A stretch of DNA of 64,000 bases from Pholiota molesta. Lineage: Eukaryota > Basidiomycota > Agaricomycetes > Agaricales > Strophariaceae. Location of the stretch: NCBI GenBank assembly GCA_014925825.1, contig JACGCK010000055.1:220541-284540 (forward strand), read 5' to 3'. Numbering within the stretch: position 1 is the first letter of the stretch; every line of letters begins with the position of its first letter. This document shows, one piece after another, positions 12,549 through 23,609 of the stretch. A model generated the notes under the pieces. The model saw nothing but the letters and a program-made list of their open reading frames with translations, was not told where the DNA came from and did not search any database. Both the position numbers and the translations under genes were made by a program.

Positions 12549-13574
12549 TTACGCCGCTAGCGGTGTCTTGAACAAATTCGCAATCACAGATCGAATCTTG
12601 GACTTCGAGTCAGGTGGCTTGTCTCCATAGACCACCAGAAATGCTGGTCGTATTGCGTCGTTGTGGTATACGACGGTCTCTTCGTAGTTCAAGTCTACGC
12701 CAGGTTCCCCTATTACCTTGAAAAAGAGTTAAAAGCGGTCAAAGACTAAGAAATACGGAACATACTGAATGATATCCAGGCGGAGGCTCTGTCAATCCTG
12801 TAGAATTCTGCTTCGTTTGTGAGGGTTCCCACAATGACTCGACTGACGAGAAGAACCCTAAGCGTTGAGGATTCTCGCCGCTAATGTGTAATCGTCGGCC
12901 TCTGATTTTTTCAACGCGATGAGCCGCAGTAAATCGAGGGAGGCGAGTGACATTTCTTACTGGAGGAGCAGGCACTCGTATAAATTCCTTTCCCAAAACG
13001 ACGAAACTTATGCTTGACCTTGAGTATAATTTGAATGACTGTTAGTGGAGAAGAAGTGTAACACTCACCACACCTCTCTACGTCGAAAGAGTTGCGAATT
13101 ATGGAGCAAAGTGGCATCTCGAAAGGATGCAAAGTCGAACCCGACTCAGGTCTTCGGCTAAGCGACAATACCGATTGTTCCGTGAAAAAGGAACTGTTCA
13201 TTGGCAGGATTTTTGGTTCGACTGAGCAGGGGAGGGGAGGAGGTGACTAAAGCCTATGATATTATTAGTTCGTTAGTCCGGACATGAAAATATAGACAGA
13301 CCTGTATTTATGATAAGGCTTCAAATTGGAATCTGCGGAAAGTATCTTGAAGATGCCATGGATCTTCGGCTTCGCTTTTTTGGATGTTTCCAACCCTTAG
13401 AAAACAATTTCTCAACTATTGACGCTGTGAGTAGAACCAATTTGTTTGTGGAAGATAGCTTACTGGTAGAGTAATGAGCGTCCCCAGAGGAAAGCAATCT
13501 TAATCTCCTTGATTTCCGTATCCTTGTTATCGGGATGATTAAAACTGAATTCGTCGATAAAAGAAGCCGACATA
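12549..13574 (-). pseudogene. PARP-domain gene copy 3, decayed
   Basis: Start ATG at 13574 ('MSASFIDEFSF'), then 'KAKPKIHGIFKILSAD', 'NEQFLFHGT', 'PLCSIIRNSFD', 'RRFGKGIYTSACSS' and 'NYEETVVYHNDAIRPAF', with a TAA at 12549-12551. Order and motifs match PARP copy 1, including HGT, GIY and the Glu of YEETVVY. A TAG interrupts shortly after HGT. In the ADDY..VIVG segment (12830-12900) the conserved residues fall in two frames, while a third frame is open through the same bases. No zinc ribbon is seen, unlike the two neighbours. It converges on copy 2 with under 100 bp between stops. Best read as a degenerating copy; compensatory frameshifts could still leave a translated protein. Confidence 0.65.
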
Positions 13575-14247
13575 TGGACTCAAACTGAAGGGGTAGGTGG
13601 AGTAGTTAGAGGACATGATTATTCTTTATTTAATTGCCCGTAAAAGCTGTGGCCACATTGCAGGCCTGATGAGAGAGGCGCATATGAAGAGGGGGAACAC
13701 GCGTTCACCGCATGCGTGTTTCGCCTCAGTATATGATGGTATAGTATGTAGTTGTAGCATAATATTTTACGACACTGCCACGGTTGATCATCTTAGGTTC
13801 ATTTTATACATCGTAAATAGCAGGGTGGCCGATTACCTAGTTGAAGTTATCAGAGTGCCTAGCGCTACTCAGCAGAGCGAAAGGAACTTAAGCGCCAAGG
13901 TTATTTTTAGGCGCCCTACGGCAATCACCGGCCGACTCGAACAGCCACGCCCAAGTTGCGTGTTCAAACGTTCAATGCTTCAGTCGCAAGGAGATGGTTT
14001 GCGAGATCCTGGAGGAATCAGCGCCCAGACATCATGCGTGCGTGAAACGTTTGAGCTGCTCCCCGCCATCAGATCAACACGGGTTTATCAGTGAGCAAAT
14101 ATTAACGGCCTGGACGGGTAAGGCGACACGTTCAAATTATCTGACTACATATTATATATTATCTATCGAAGTAAGTAAGCACTATATAATTAGTATACTA
14201 TTTATCACAAATATTAAATAAATCAGGTCCCATTGTTCGTCATGCAT
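13575..14247. other. Intergenic, no supported gene
   Basis: A 159-codon open frame from 13615 on the + strand has no recognisable domain, no splice-linked exon and an amino-acid make-up unlike the real genes around it. I do not count it as a gene. The last 120 bp before the P450 stop is very AT-rich. Confidence 0.4.
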
Positions 14248-16409
14248 TTATGGCTGGCTCGCATCAGTATTCTTCTTTTCTAGAATTAAGTCTCGTGCGA
14301 CCGCCGACCTGGGCTTAATAGAGCACTTGAAATGACTCTTGTGGCTGTTCAAAAGTACAATAAGGCGTTGAAATAAAGTATTTTAGCGTTTGAAACTCAC
14401 AGTAAAGCACCATAATCGGTGTAATTGTCCTGAATTCTATTTCATTGCCAAGCGAATCTTTTGCTTTTTCGATGTCGAAACTAGCAAGTATTGATGTTAT
14501 CATCATCCAGACCTGGTCAGAATTTGTGAGATACTGTGGTAGAGAGATGGTAGAGAATACTGACAATAGATGTCGCGACGTGTTTTCCAACGCAAATTCT
14601 AATAATGCCAAATGAATATTCTAGACTATCCAATGACTCTCAGAAACACACCTCCGCCCGAAACCAAATGCCAGAATGTGGTCGTCGTCGTTAAGTTCCC
14701 CATCCTTATTAAAAAATCGCTCTGGCTTGAACGCGTTAGGGTCGGGATAACGATCTTCATCGTGAGTCATTGCCCTATGCATAACAGACTGGTCAGTCCG
14801 CATTCATTCTCGAGTAGAAAGAACAATCCAACCATATATTGCCAATAACAGAAGTGCCTATTTTCAGTCTTAGTAAACCTTAGAGGGCAACGGATTATGA
14901 GTTGCTCACCTTTAGGGATAAAATAGCCTTTGTATTCGTCATCTTCAGTCAGCCTGTGAGGGAGGCCCAGAGGAACGGGTGGCATCCACCGCATGAGTTC
15001 CCGGTACAGAGCCTCTAAATATGGAAGTGATGGTCGATCCTGGAAGTCAGGAAGACGTGTCCCTCCAGTGATGTGATCAATTTCTGCTTGCGCTTTTTTC
15101 TGAATCTCAGGGTGGATAGCCATGAGGTAGAGAAAAGTTAATCCCATAGATATCGTCTGACGAGGCTGTGAGAACTTTGCTACATAGACAAGAGGAATGT
15201 TCAATTCTTACCGTATCAGATGCACCTGAGTCAAAGCAGCGATTAGAATTGTTTACGCGTACCGGTGTAAGAAATGCTGGCTTACCGACGTAGATAGAGT
15301 ATGCTATATCACTTATCATTCTTTCGTCCTCTGGCGAAGCATTTTTTCCGCCTTTTGTCTCCAAGAAGTTCGAGACCAGCGATGGCACACTCGTTCCTTC
15401 CGCCTGTTTTGTTATTTTAATATACAGCAGTAAAGTATGAGCATTGAATCCCATTACCATTCTTTTCTTGACCCAATCAAATGGACTTTGTATTAAATAA
15501 TCAGTCAATTTTTTGACTTCTTCTGCGGTTCTCCTGGAAGATGCGCCAGGGAACCATTTTGGAACATGCCGAAGGACAGGAAGACGTTCATGAGGCTTGC
15601 TCCTGGAAGAAGCAAACTAGCTCCCATGAGGAGACTCTCATCGCCAATTCAACCCATTGTCATCGAGTGAGTTCACGTCGTAGCCATACATCGAAGTCAA
15701 AAGAAGAGAAGTGGAAAACCTTGTATTATATAGTCATTGTATTTGAGCTAAACAAGAGGTATATCGAGCACATACGTTTTATTGTGCTCTTCGAACCTTT
15801 CTGGGCTAGCGAGAAGACCTTGCAGCAGCTGGGACACCTTTGACTTGATGATTGGTTGATAGTCTACCGCTGCTCTCGCATTGAAATTCTGTTGACAAAT
15901 TTTTCGATGGACTCTCCACTTGTCTCCATATTGCAGAAGACCAATATTGTGGTCCCAGCCCATCCTAGGACTAATTGAATATCTTAAAGGCACATTGCGA
16001 TCGACGGTGTACTCACAGCTCCATGATTGGAACCACTTGTCTGTCGGAATAAATTCGACTTCGACGATCGAAGAGCTCCTCTGCATCTTCGAGTTTGTTC
16101 ATGACGAGATGTGGTTGCCAAGGGTGCTTGCGAAGAGAATGTCACCTGTCGTCGCCTCGCGTTAGCTCTCCGACTACACAGAAGAAGAAGAAGCTTGATA
16201 TGCACTGTTATATTTTTCTCCCCACTCCACAAAACTCGTGCAGCGCGCTTGGATGGAATGTCGAAAAGATTTCCAATTATTGGTTTTGGTGTTGGTCCGG
16301 GTGCATAAGGTCCGTTTTGAAGTCTTCGTCTTGAAAACTTCAGGACCATTATGGCAACTCCTGCTAGTAGAAGGGAAGCAAGAAGGGAGAGTGATGTAGT
16401 ATATTCCAT
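14248..16409 (-). CDS. Cytochrome P450 monooxygenase (fungal CYP, one apparent frameshift near the C-terminus)
   Basis: A multi-exon gene starting at ATG 16409 with a membrane anchor ('SLSLLASLLLAGVAIMVL') followed by the Pro-rich hinge 'YAPGPTPKPIIGN'. Then come 'YGDKWRVHRKICQQNFNA' (helix C, WxxxR), the I-helix motif formed by splicing 'GASDT' to 'TISMG', the K-helix E-x-x-R in 'ELMRW', 'NAFKPERF', and the haem loop FGFGRR-ICVG assembled across an intron, with Cys as the iron ligand. It ends '..CSIKPRSAVARD..' with TAA at 14246-14248. Between 'NEIEF' and 'DNYTDYGALL' one base appears to be missing. The architecture matches microsomal class II fungal P450s acting with a P450 reductase in the ER membrane; the substrate is unknown. 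No biosynthetic partners (PKS, NRPS, terpene cyclase) are adjacent. Confidence 0.85.
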
Positions 16410-17856
16410 TAGAGCTAGTGAAGTGATATTGTAGAAGAGCTGAAAGGTGAATTAAATGATGGAGGTTTAGAGTGGATCTCCGTTGACTCTTTATACTATC
16501 GCCCATGGACCGGGTAACTGTAGGCTCGATGTCAGTCGCGCGAGCCCGTTATGTCTGGAGCACATAGATGGAGAATATTCTCACTAAAATCAGTGCAGGC
16601 CACCGCTGTTGTAAGCTCAAAATGAAGGTCTTCATTTTCATGGGGTTATATCCTTACTTGGCAGTCTTGATACTATTTGGAGAAGTTTCAACTATGGTAA
16701 AACGTGGCAAACGTGATCGATATCACTGCCACAGCATCTATCGGTATCCCAGAACCATTCTCCGAGATTCTGTTTTAAGAGTTTTGTAGGTTGGTCATAT
16801 GTTTTGAAATTTCCCCGCCTCCATAATCGGTTTTCTAAGCAGATAGACATATCACCCAAGGGAGCTACATCACGGCGTTAAGTACCTCGAAAGCTTTCAT
16901 CGAGCTTGACGTCATTACCACGTATTACTTACCAAAGGCATGAAATATGACTGGCTCAACAACGTTACACGCCTGGTTCTGTGGTGACAAAATATCATGA
17001 GCTCTACTTCCTTTGGGGTAACGAGTCTTCGAGTGCAGGCCCGCAGGGAATATCCGTCGAATGTTGGGTGAGGATCGCCGCTGTCACGATATATCAAGCA
17101 TCTTGTTCCAAGCATCTGCAACGGAACCGCAATGGGTGGGCTGTGGTGACTTTTGCGGGGCTTTGTTCGTAAAGACGGGCTGCGTGCGAGACATTGTCCC
17201 GCACTCGACCGAACTTTCAATGGTAGGCGGCAAGAGATGCTTGCTCTCCGGCTTACACAGACCGACAACATTATAACGCAGACCGTATGTTGAAGCGCTT
17301 GAGCGGCGGTGTCGGGTGTCGGATAGAATCTAGGTTTAATACAAGTGCGAATGAAATGATGTACAGGAAACATCCAGGATCCGTTTAGAGAAAGGTTCCC
17401 GACGCCCGTAATCTGAGCAATGATTTATGATCTTGACCTGTATGACTCGGGAACAAGGGGCCGTGTCGACTCGTCATCATGTTCTGATAAATCACGAGGT
17501 CATTATCGTCACCATTGCACCAACACTGGCAACGGTGACGGCGGCGATGCTTGCCAAATACCCATGAGGCTAAGTTAACGGCGTTGGCCTCGAGGCCAGT
17601 ATGTTCCTACCGCATTTCGTGATGCACTCTCCTGCTATGCTGATGTCCACATCATATCGCTGACTGCACGTTGGAAAATCGAGATAATCAACTCAGAAAC
17701 GTTTCCAGCGTGAGGCTTTGGCAGCTCATTCATACTTGCGACGGCAGTGCCTGGGAAGTCACTTCTGCCACAGCACAGCACGAGCTTCTGCTGAAAGAAA
17801 CTGCTACAGCCTATATTTCGCATCTTCCGCGTCTTTCATACTCTCTGCTGGCAACT
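16410..17856. other. Intergenic, no supported gene
   Basis: About 1.45 kb between the divergent P450 and NADAR genes, so it should hold both promoters. A 152-codon minus-strand frame at 16915-17373 and shorter frames show no recognisable motif. Confidence 0.4.
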
Positions 17857-18925
17857 ATGCACTCCCGCAAGACCATAACCATAGTCACCTCACCTCCTCT
17901 AGCAACGAAATCTCTGCCGACTTTTGGCTCTCGAGCATCACCAACTACCAAACCAGCTCCAGTCTATCGCGTTGAAGAACGTAGTCGTACGGTTTATATC
18001 TCGTCCGACATCGACCCATCCCAATGGGATACCCATAGCCTAAATACCATCTTCAGTCTGGCAGAGGTTCCTGAGAGCGACCGGGAAACTCCTAGTGAGC
18101 AGCCTATCCGCAGGACACAATCATATGCAGATACCGAAATCATCATCTCAGAGGAAGCGTCAGATCGAAGTGACGAATCGAGAGTGAGCTCACCTCGAAT
18201 CAGCGTCTATCGCACACGTCGTGCGGGCAAAAGCGCGAGCGCTCCGCCGACACCTCCATTCCCCGACTATGCCCGACGTGCACTTCCTGAGGCAGCAGTC
18301 GTCGGGACTCCGAAACGTATTCTATTCTACCATAAAGACGACCCGCATTACGGATTCACGAACTTCTCTCCTCATCCTGTGGTTTATAACGGGAAAAAGT
18401 ACCCTACGAGCGAGCATCTCTTTCAATCTTTCAAAGTCAGTGTCCCTTTTTTACATTTATAAATCGTATTTTGCTGATAAAAAATCTTCTTATGTTTAGT
18501 TCCAAAAGCACCGACCGAACCTAGCAGAGCATATCCGCACATGTTCGGAGAGACCTAGCGTCGCTTTTTCTGAAGCTCGTCGCTTCCAGCCTGAAGTACG
18601 AGCTGATTGGAAGCAAGTCAATATTGAAAAAGTATGTCAACCATCTGTATTTCTGTCTATTGTCATTGAAGAACCGTTCTAGATGGACGAGACATTATTT
18701 CACAAATTTACCCAACACGCCGATTTGCGAGACGAACTTCTGGCAACAGGGGATGCGGAACTTGTCGAGGTAAGAGTTTGTTAATCATTCCTAATCGCAC
18801 TAAACCTTGCACAGGATTCCGACAAAGATGCGTTCTGGGGAGTAGGAGCCGATCGACGAGGCCGAAACGAGCTCGGGAAGTGCCTGGAGAGATTACGAAG
18901 TAAATTACGCGGTAACGGATGCTAG
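17857..18925 (+). CDS. NADAR-domain (YbiA-like, DUF1768) protein
   Basis: Four exons (17857-18435, 18500-18631, 18683-18769, 18815-18925) give 302 residues with all junctions in frame. Residues about 1-165 are Ser/Pro-rich and look disordered. From about 165 to the end lies a complete NADAR domain: 'ILFYHKDDPHYGFTNFSPHP', 'YPTSEHLFQSFKF', 'FSEARRF', 'DWKQVNIEKMDE', 'FTQHADLRDELLATGDAELV' and the terminal 'FWGVGADRRGRNELGK'. NADAR domains handle ADP-ribose: bacterial members act in riboflavin intermediate damage control, and others remove ADP-ribose from guanine bases. Its position among PARP and zinc-ribbon genes fits ADP-ribose turnover (inference). An in-frame extension to 17671 exists, but ATG 17857 begins the better composition. 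Confidence 0.9.
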
Positions 18926-19192
18926 ATGGCTGGCCATCGATACTAGCCTCGTTGTTGTACTTCTGTTCCGTTGCGTGTTTCCGGTTGGAATGCTCATGCC
19001 GCGTGTCCTTCTCATATCCTCATGGCTGATGCTGTTTGATCTTGGCCAATCCATGTCAGATCACTGTCTCTTGATGCCGTCCTCGAGGAAGGGGTGTGGT
19101 CATCTCCCTATTAAAACAAGTCTTGCAAACATATTCCAGTTCACGCTCCCTTTCCCTGTCTCATCTAATACACAGAACGATAACTGATCAAG

Positions 19193-20360
19193 ATGGCCAC
19201 TTCCGCACCAGTAATACCATCCACTCAATCCGGGCAACTATGCGACGTAAGTTATCTATATGTTGTCCTCGTGTTTACAAGGAAACCTTTGACAAGACAT
19301 CGTCCTAGTACTGCCACCAGAAACCTAAATTTTCCAATCATTCCTACTGCTCTAAGACTTGCGCAGGACAAGCTGCGGCTCTTTGCAATGTAAGACTCAG
19401 TTCACGATCAAAATCATCGAACTTGTCATAATTCTGTACGCTCTTTGAAGCATTGCCACAAGAAGCCGAAATTCCAGAATTTCGAGTTCTGCGGGAAGAA
19501 CTGCGCCGCGCTGGCAAACCCTCAGGGAGCGAAGCCTAGGAACCCTGCCGCTGCTGCGCCTCAATATGGCGGGGGCTCGAAGCAGACCAACACGAATTCA
19601 AATGGGAGTGGTACGCAGGGCGCGTTTGACCCGGTCCAATTAGCCAGTAAGTCCTTAATTAATTTTAGAGTGACATCGCGCAAACTCTTATGTCTTCACT
19701 CCAGAGCTGGTTGCCCAGCATATTCCCCAGGTTCAGGCCATGTTCAACCCTGGCCCTCAAGCCCAAGTCCAAGCCGCACCTGCGCCGGCACCCGTCCAAC
19801 CCAAATCATCACAGACCCATTCGCTAATCCCGCACCGCTCGCCCCAACCAACAATCCTTTCCTCGGCGCTGGTCCCGTCAATCAGAGCGGCGCCACATAC
19901 CCCTACCCCAGTGGCGCTGGCGCCGGTGCGGCCGCTGCTGGTGGGTTCCAGCAGAGCGCGGCGATGATGAACGGTGCGCCCACAGTCTACACGTTGGCGC
20001 CGTCATCTCGCCCCCGGCTGGCGCTCAACCGCTTCTTATTAGTACGCAACAATCTGCCAATGATCTTGAGTGCCTTATCCCTGGCTGCGGGCAGCCTGTC
20101 CACGCTGACGCGAAAGGCGTGAGGACGAGCGACTATTGCTCGATGCGGCACCGCGAGTATGTCCTTTGCTTTTCATGTCATACCTTGACTAATTCAGCAC
20201 GCATACTGATAGGGAGGCGGTTGCCATTGGCTTGGCGTCGCCGTGTATTATGTGTTTGACTTTCCCGCAAAGCGAGTCGGATTATTTCTGCTCGAGGGGG
20301 TGTAGGGAGGAGTCGTTGAATAAGCATGGTATCGTGGAGGACGAGGGTTCCGAGCAGTGA
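19193..20360 (+). CDS. Zinc-ribbon protein with four Cys clusters, sharing the PARP N-terminal ribbon (two apparent frameshifts)
   Basis: Five exons (19193-19246, 19309-19389, 19451-19646, 19705-20156, 20213-20360). Starts 'MATSAPVIP'. Two N-terminal ribbons are assembled by splicing: 'LCD-YCHQKPKFSNHSYCSK' + 'TCA', and 'CHKKPKFQNFEFCGKNCA'. A Gly/Ala/Pro/Gln-rich linker with 'QLAKLVAQHIPQVQAM' follows. The C-terminus carries 'LIPGCGQPVH..SDYCSMRH' and 'CIMCLTFPQSESDYFCSRGC'. The ribbons are of the same kind as in the neighbouring PARP genes, but no catalytic domain follows. Exon lengths sum to two bases short of a multiple of three; single missing bases are inferred near 19810 and 20000, both in low-complexity GC-rich coding. 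About 310 residues if read through. Function unknown; ribbon-mediated binding to the PARPs' partners is a guess. Confidence 0.7.
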
Positions 20361-21099
20361 TCGTGCTGTTCATAACTTCATTCCCGTGAAGCTTTCCCCC
20401 CCCCCGATCGATGGGGGGTTTTGGAGTGTGGCATTTCATAGATCTGCAGATGCGCGTTTCATTAAATTATAATTCCGATTTGTAGCCAATTCGACGATTT
20501 TTTGTTGCCCTGATTTCCTGCAAGCCGAGTAAGCCACTGCAATCGGAATGTTATCAAAATGGCTAGGTGAATATGCTTTTTGACTTTGCAGTCGCTCTTT
20601 GTGGTTGTTCGAGCCTCAGAGAGTAGTCTGGCTTGGTCCTAAAAAGTTGATATCCTTGGATTATGGCCAAATTATAGCTGACTGAATTCTTGGAGTTCAC
20701 ATTCCTCATGTGTTGTGCTCGGCTCCCGAGTCTGCCTAGGCTCCCAAACCTGGAAGACATTGAGCCCCCTTCAATCCTAGTACTAGCCAGTCAACGTAGT
20801 TTCGAATCAGCTTTGCAATGTATATTTCAGGTGATATACAAGCGATATGTGGTCGATGAGACATTCGGTATTTGAATGAATGGAGTAAGTAAATTGTACA
20901 GTAGTGAGTAGGGTGTATGAATGGATGCGAGAGAAATAGTAGCTGATTCTAGATGGGAAGGGTAATTAAATAATGGAATGAAATAACACGAATGTCGTAA
21001 AGGGTCGTGAAGAATGGGTACAGAATGCGGAAGTGAAAAAGAAAAAGAGAGGAATCGGAGAACAAGCGAGTATTTATGAAGTAAACCACAAAGAGGAGA
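20361..21099. other. Intergenic, no supported gene
   Basis: AT-rich with purine-rich runs (gaaaaagaaaaagagagg near 21040). No gene is supported. Confidence 0.4.
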
Positions 21100-22029
21100 T
21101 TAAGTGTCTAATTTGAGCGCGGCTTTGCCTAGGATAGGGAGGAAGCTTCCTGCCATGAAATGAGTAAATATCGTTTAGCAACGGAGCCCGAACGTGCTAA
21201 CCAGTAACTGCGGAGACTGCTAGACTTTTTGGGGCACCGATGCATATCGAACGGGTACTCGTACGTGTTGTTGCAAAGGGGGCAGGTCACTAAGCTGGTT
21301 AAACAAAGCAGGAGCCGTGTTAGTGGGAAGTTAAATCATTAAAAGATTGGTACAGACTGATCGTCGATGTCGTGAATATGGAGATGATATGTCAATGCAT
21401 TGACATTTGGAAGTGAATTTCCACAGCCAGAACGCGGGCAAATAACACGGCCATCTCCTCCAGGGATGGTGCTGCATCTATTGGCGGTATCCATCGCTTC
21501 TTGAAACTATAACGTCGACAGAGCACCCTATATATTAGATGAAATACTCGAGGCATTCAATAACATGACGCACCACTGCGAGAAGGTCACGCTGACGCGC
21601 TTCATCCAAGGTAACTTTGAGACCTTTGGATCCAACAATAGATGTGTACTGCTTCTCCGACACCAGTTCATTCGGCCCTGCCGACGGAGATCCTTGAATG
21701 GGCAAGTTATCTGGATCAGAGTAATTGGGCGGCGCAGACTCCAGCGTAGTATCCGAGCAGCTCCCAGAATATTGAGCCTTCAGGCGATACATCATCGCAA
21801 CCCTTTGGGCCTCTGTCCCTTCAAACACAGAATCGGCGCCGGGAGTTACAATTTCCCATGAGGAGTCGCTATCCTGGCTTCCCATGGTCTCGAGGATGGA
21901 AGAACGCGAACTAAAGTATGTTCCATATCGTCGAGAGTGTCCAGCACCACAGGCGAGCTTCTCAAACCTGGGGCCAGCCTGGAATTCCGGACATTGACGG
22001 GTGTTGCGGAAGAAATCAGCTACGCTCAT
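21100..22029 (-). CDS. Small C2H2-type zinc-finger protein
   Basis: At least three exons on the minus strand. Exon 1 (22029-21574) is acidic and Ser/Pro-rich with 'SSWEIVTPGADSVFEG' and the helix 'EAQRVAMMYRLKAQY'. A 67-nt intron (21507-21573) leads to 'CPRSGCGNSLPNVNALTYHL' then 'HIHD', a C-x4-C..H-x3-H finger. A 63-nt intron (21295-21357) leads to 'VTCPLCNNTYEYPFDMHRC', a second, incomplete finger (C-x2-C..H-x-C). The 3' end is unsettled: an intron at about 21150-21200 and two alternative last exons are possible, one ending at TAA 21100-21102. ATG 21886 is an alternative start. Probably a nucleic-acid- or protein-binding factor; no specific homologue recognised. Confidence 0.55.
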
Positions 22030-22616
22030 TTCGGGAGGGGAATGAAAGAACTGCGAGTCCGGGAGTCAGGAGGAGAAGGTCGCAGCAGAAAGCAAGGGAG
22101 TTTTTGAAGACGAAGGGGAGAGCGGTGCTTTCTTATACGAGTGTGGGCCACATTTTGTGGCCCAAAAAATGTGGCCCATCAATGCCACTCGAAGCCTCAC
22201 ACAATCCGGCTACTTCAACAATCATTGTTCGCCAGTAACGGTGGCTTCACAAGTCCTGCCACGGGTGATATGAGATCCTAAAACAAATTTAAAGCAGTCT
22301 GAGCATTGCTTTTGAAGCGCGTGGGCAGGAAATGAAAGACAAGCAAAGCAAGTAGGGGATTTGGGAGTGGTGCTGGTGTGAGTTCAAAAATAAAAAGAAA
22401 TCAATGATCATGATCTTTGTCACGATCACATGAGCATCGTTCAGGGCGTGACTTTGTCGGAATCGTGGTCACACTCGCTCTCAGTGCTCCTCCATTGCCC
22501 GACATCTTCTACAGTCTTCTACCTGTATAGACCTCCCCATAAAATCTCAATTCTACACAATATCCCGCTTTTATAGAATCTACTCTCTTGTCTGAGGTGG
22601 TACCTGTTTTCTTGCC
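22030..22616. other. Intergenic, divergent promoter region with a short perfect palindrome
   Basis: Lies between the divergent C2H2 and COQ4 genes. At about 22146-22177 the 12-bp arm gggccacatttt pairs perfectly with aaaatgtggccc, and a tgtggccc inside the arm can form an alternative 8-bp hairpin. No gene is supported. Confidence 0.4.
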
Positions 22617-23609
22617 ATGCTTCTGAGCAAATGCGCAGCTACAAAACGAGCTTCAACCTTGTGGAGGTCGTCAACAATGCCTTGCTTCCAGGTGTGTCGA
22701 ACACCAACACATGGAGCGCGACCAGCCTTTTCTACTCGTTCGATTAATACACCACCAGCGTATGAAGGCCACATTCCCTTAAATTGGTTCGAAACTGCGT
22801 TGCTCACAGTTGGATCGGCCGTGGTTTCATTAACCGACCCACGGAGAGGAGGTAAGCGTTATTTTGACTCTCACTATTCGACTCACTAGAAAGACTATTA
22901 TAGACATGGTTGCAGCCCTCGGTGAAACAACAGCAGGACCAACGCTTTCACGCTTGAGAGATCGGATGCTGGAAAGCCCAGAAGGTCGTAGAATCCTGAA
23001 GGAAAGGCCGCGCGTTAATTCCACCACAATCGATCTGAATAAACTTCTGGAGTATCCGGAAGGCTCTTTTGGTAGAGCGTATATAACATGGCTGGAACGG
23101 TGCGGGGTGACTCCAGATACCAGGGAGCCAGTAAGTGGATTAATAGTTCTTTTAAAAGGCTTCTCATTTTCAATTAGGTGCATTACATCGACGATCCTGA
23201 ACTGGCCTATGTCATGCAACGATATCGCGAGTGCCATGATTTCTACCACTGTATCTGCAACCTCCCCGTCAATGTCGAATCCGAGCTTGCTCTAAAGTAC
23301 TTTGAGTTCGCGAATCTTGGTCTGCCAATGACTGCCCTTGCCGCTGTCTTTGGTCCGTTGCGTCTTTCGGAGAAGAAGCGTTCCAGACTATTCTCGGAAT
23401 ACGTCCCTTGGGCCCTTAAATGTGGCGGCAGCGCGCAGAGCCTTATAACTGTGTACTGGGAAAAACGCTGGGCTGAAAGCGTTGAAGATATGAAGAAAGA
23501 ATTCGGTATCTGGGATCCCCCGGAGGCCCGGTGGAGTAAGCCCTTGAACGAAGCAAAAGCATCAGCCGAGGAAAAGAGACAAGCGGCCAAGCATTCTCCA
23601 ATACAGTAG
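22617..23609 (+). CDS. COQ4: Ubiquinone biosynthesis protein COQ4, mitochondrial
   Basis: Three exons (22617-22851, 22904-23130, 23178-23609) with introns of 52 and 47 nt; 297 residues, all in frame. The N-terminus is Arg/Ser/Thr-rich without acidic residues, as expected for a mitochondrial presequence. The COQ4 body follows: 'IPLNWFETALLTVGSAVVSL', 'DPRRGDMVAALGETT', 'RILKERPRV', and the signature metal motif HDFYH-x11-E at about residues 200-216. It ends with 'KCGGSAQSLITVYWEKRWA', also typical. COQ4 acts at the matrix face of the inner membrane in the CoQ synthome (recent work links it to processing of the C1 position of the ring). Identification is very secure. Confidence 0.96.

Noticed and set aside
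13615..14094. 159-codon + strand frame
   Set aside because: No domain, no splice continuation, and composition unlike the neighbouring genes.
14248..16409. P450 as part of a secondary-metabolite cluster
   Set aside because: No synthase, prenyltransferase or transporter is adjacent; neighbours are PARP-like and NADAR genes.
16915..17373. 152-codon minus-strand frame
   Set aside because: No recognised motif and overlapping frames on the other strand; treated as intergenic.
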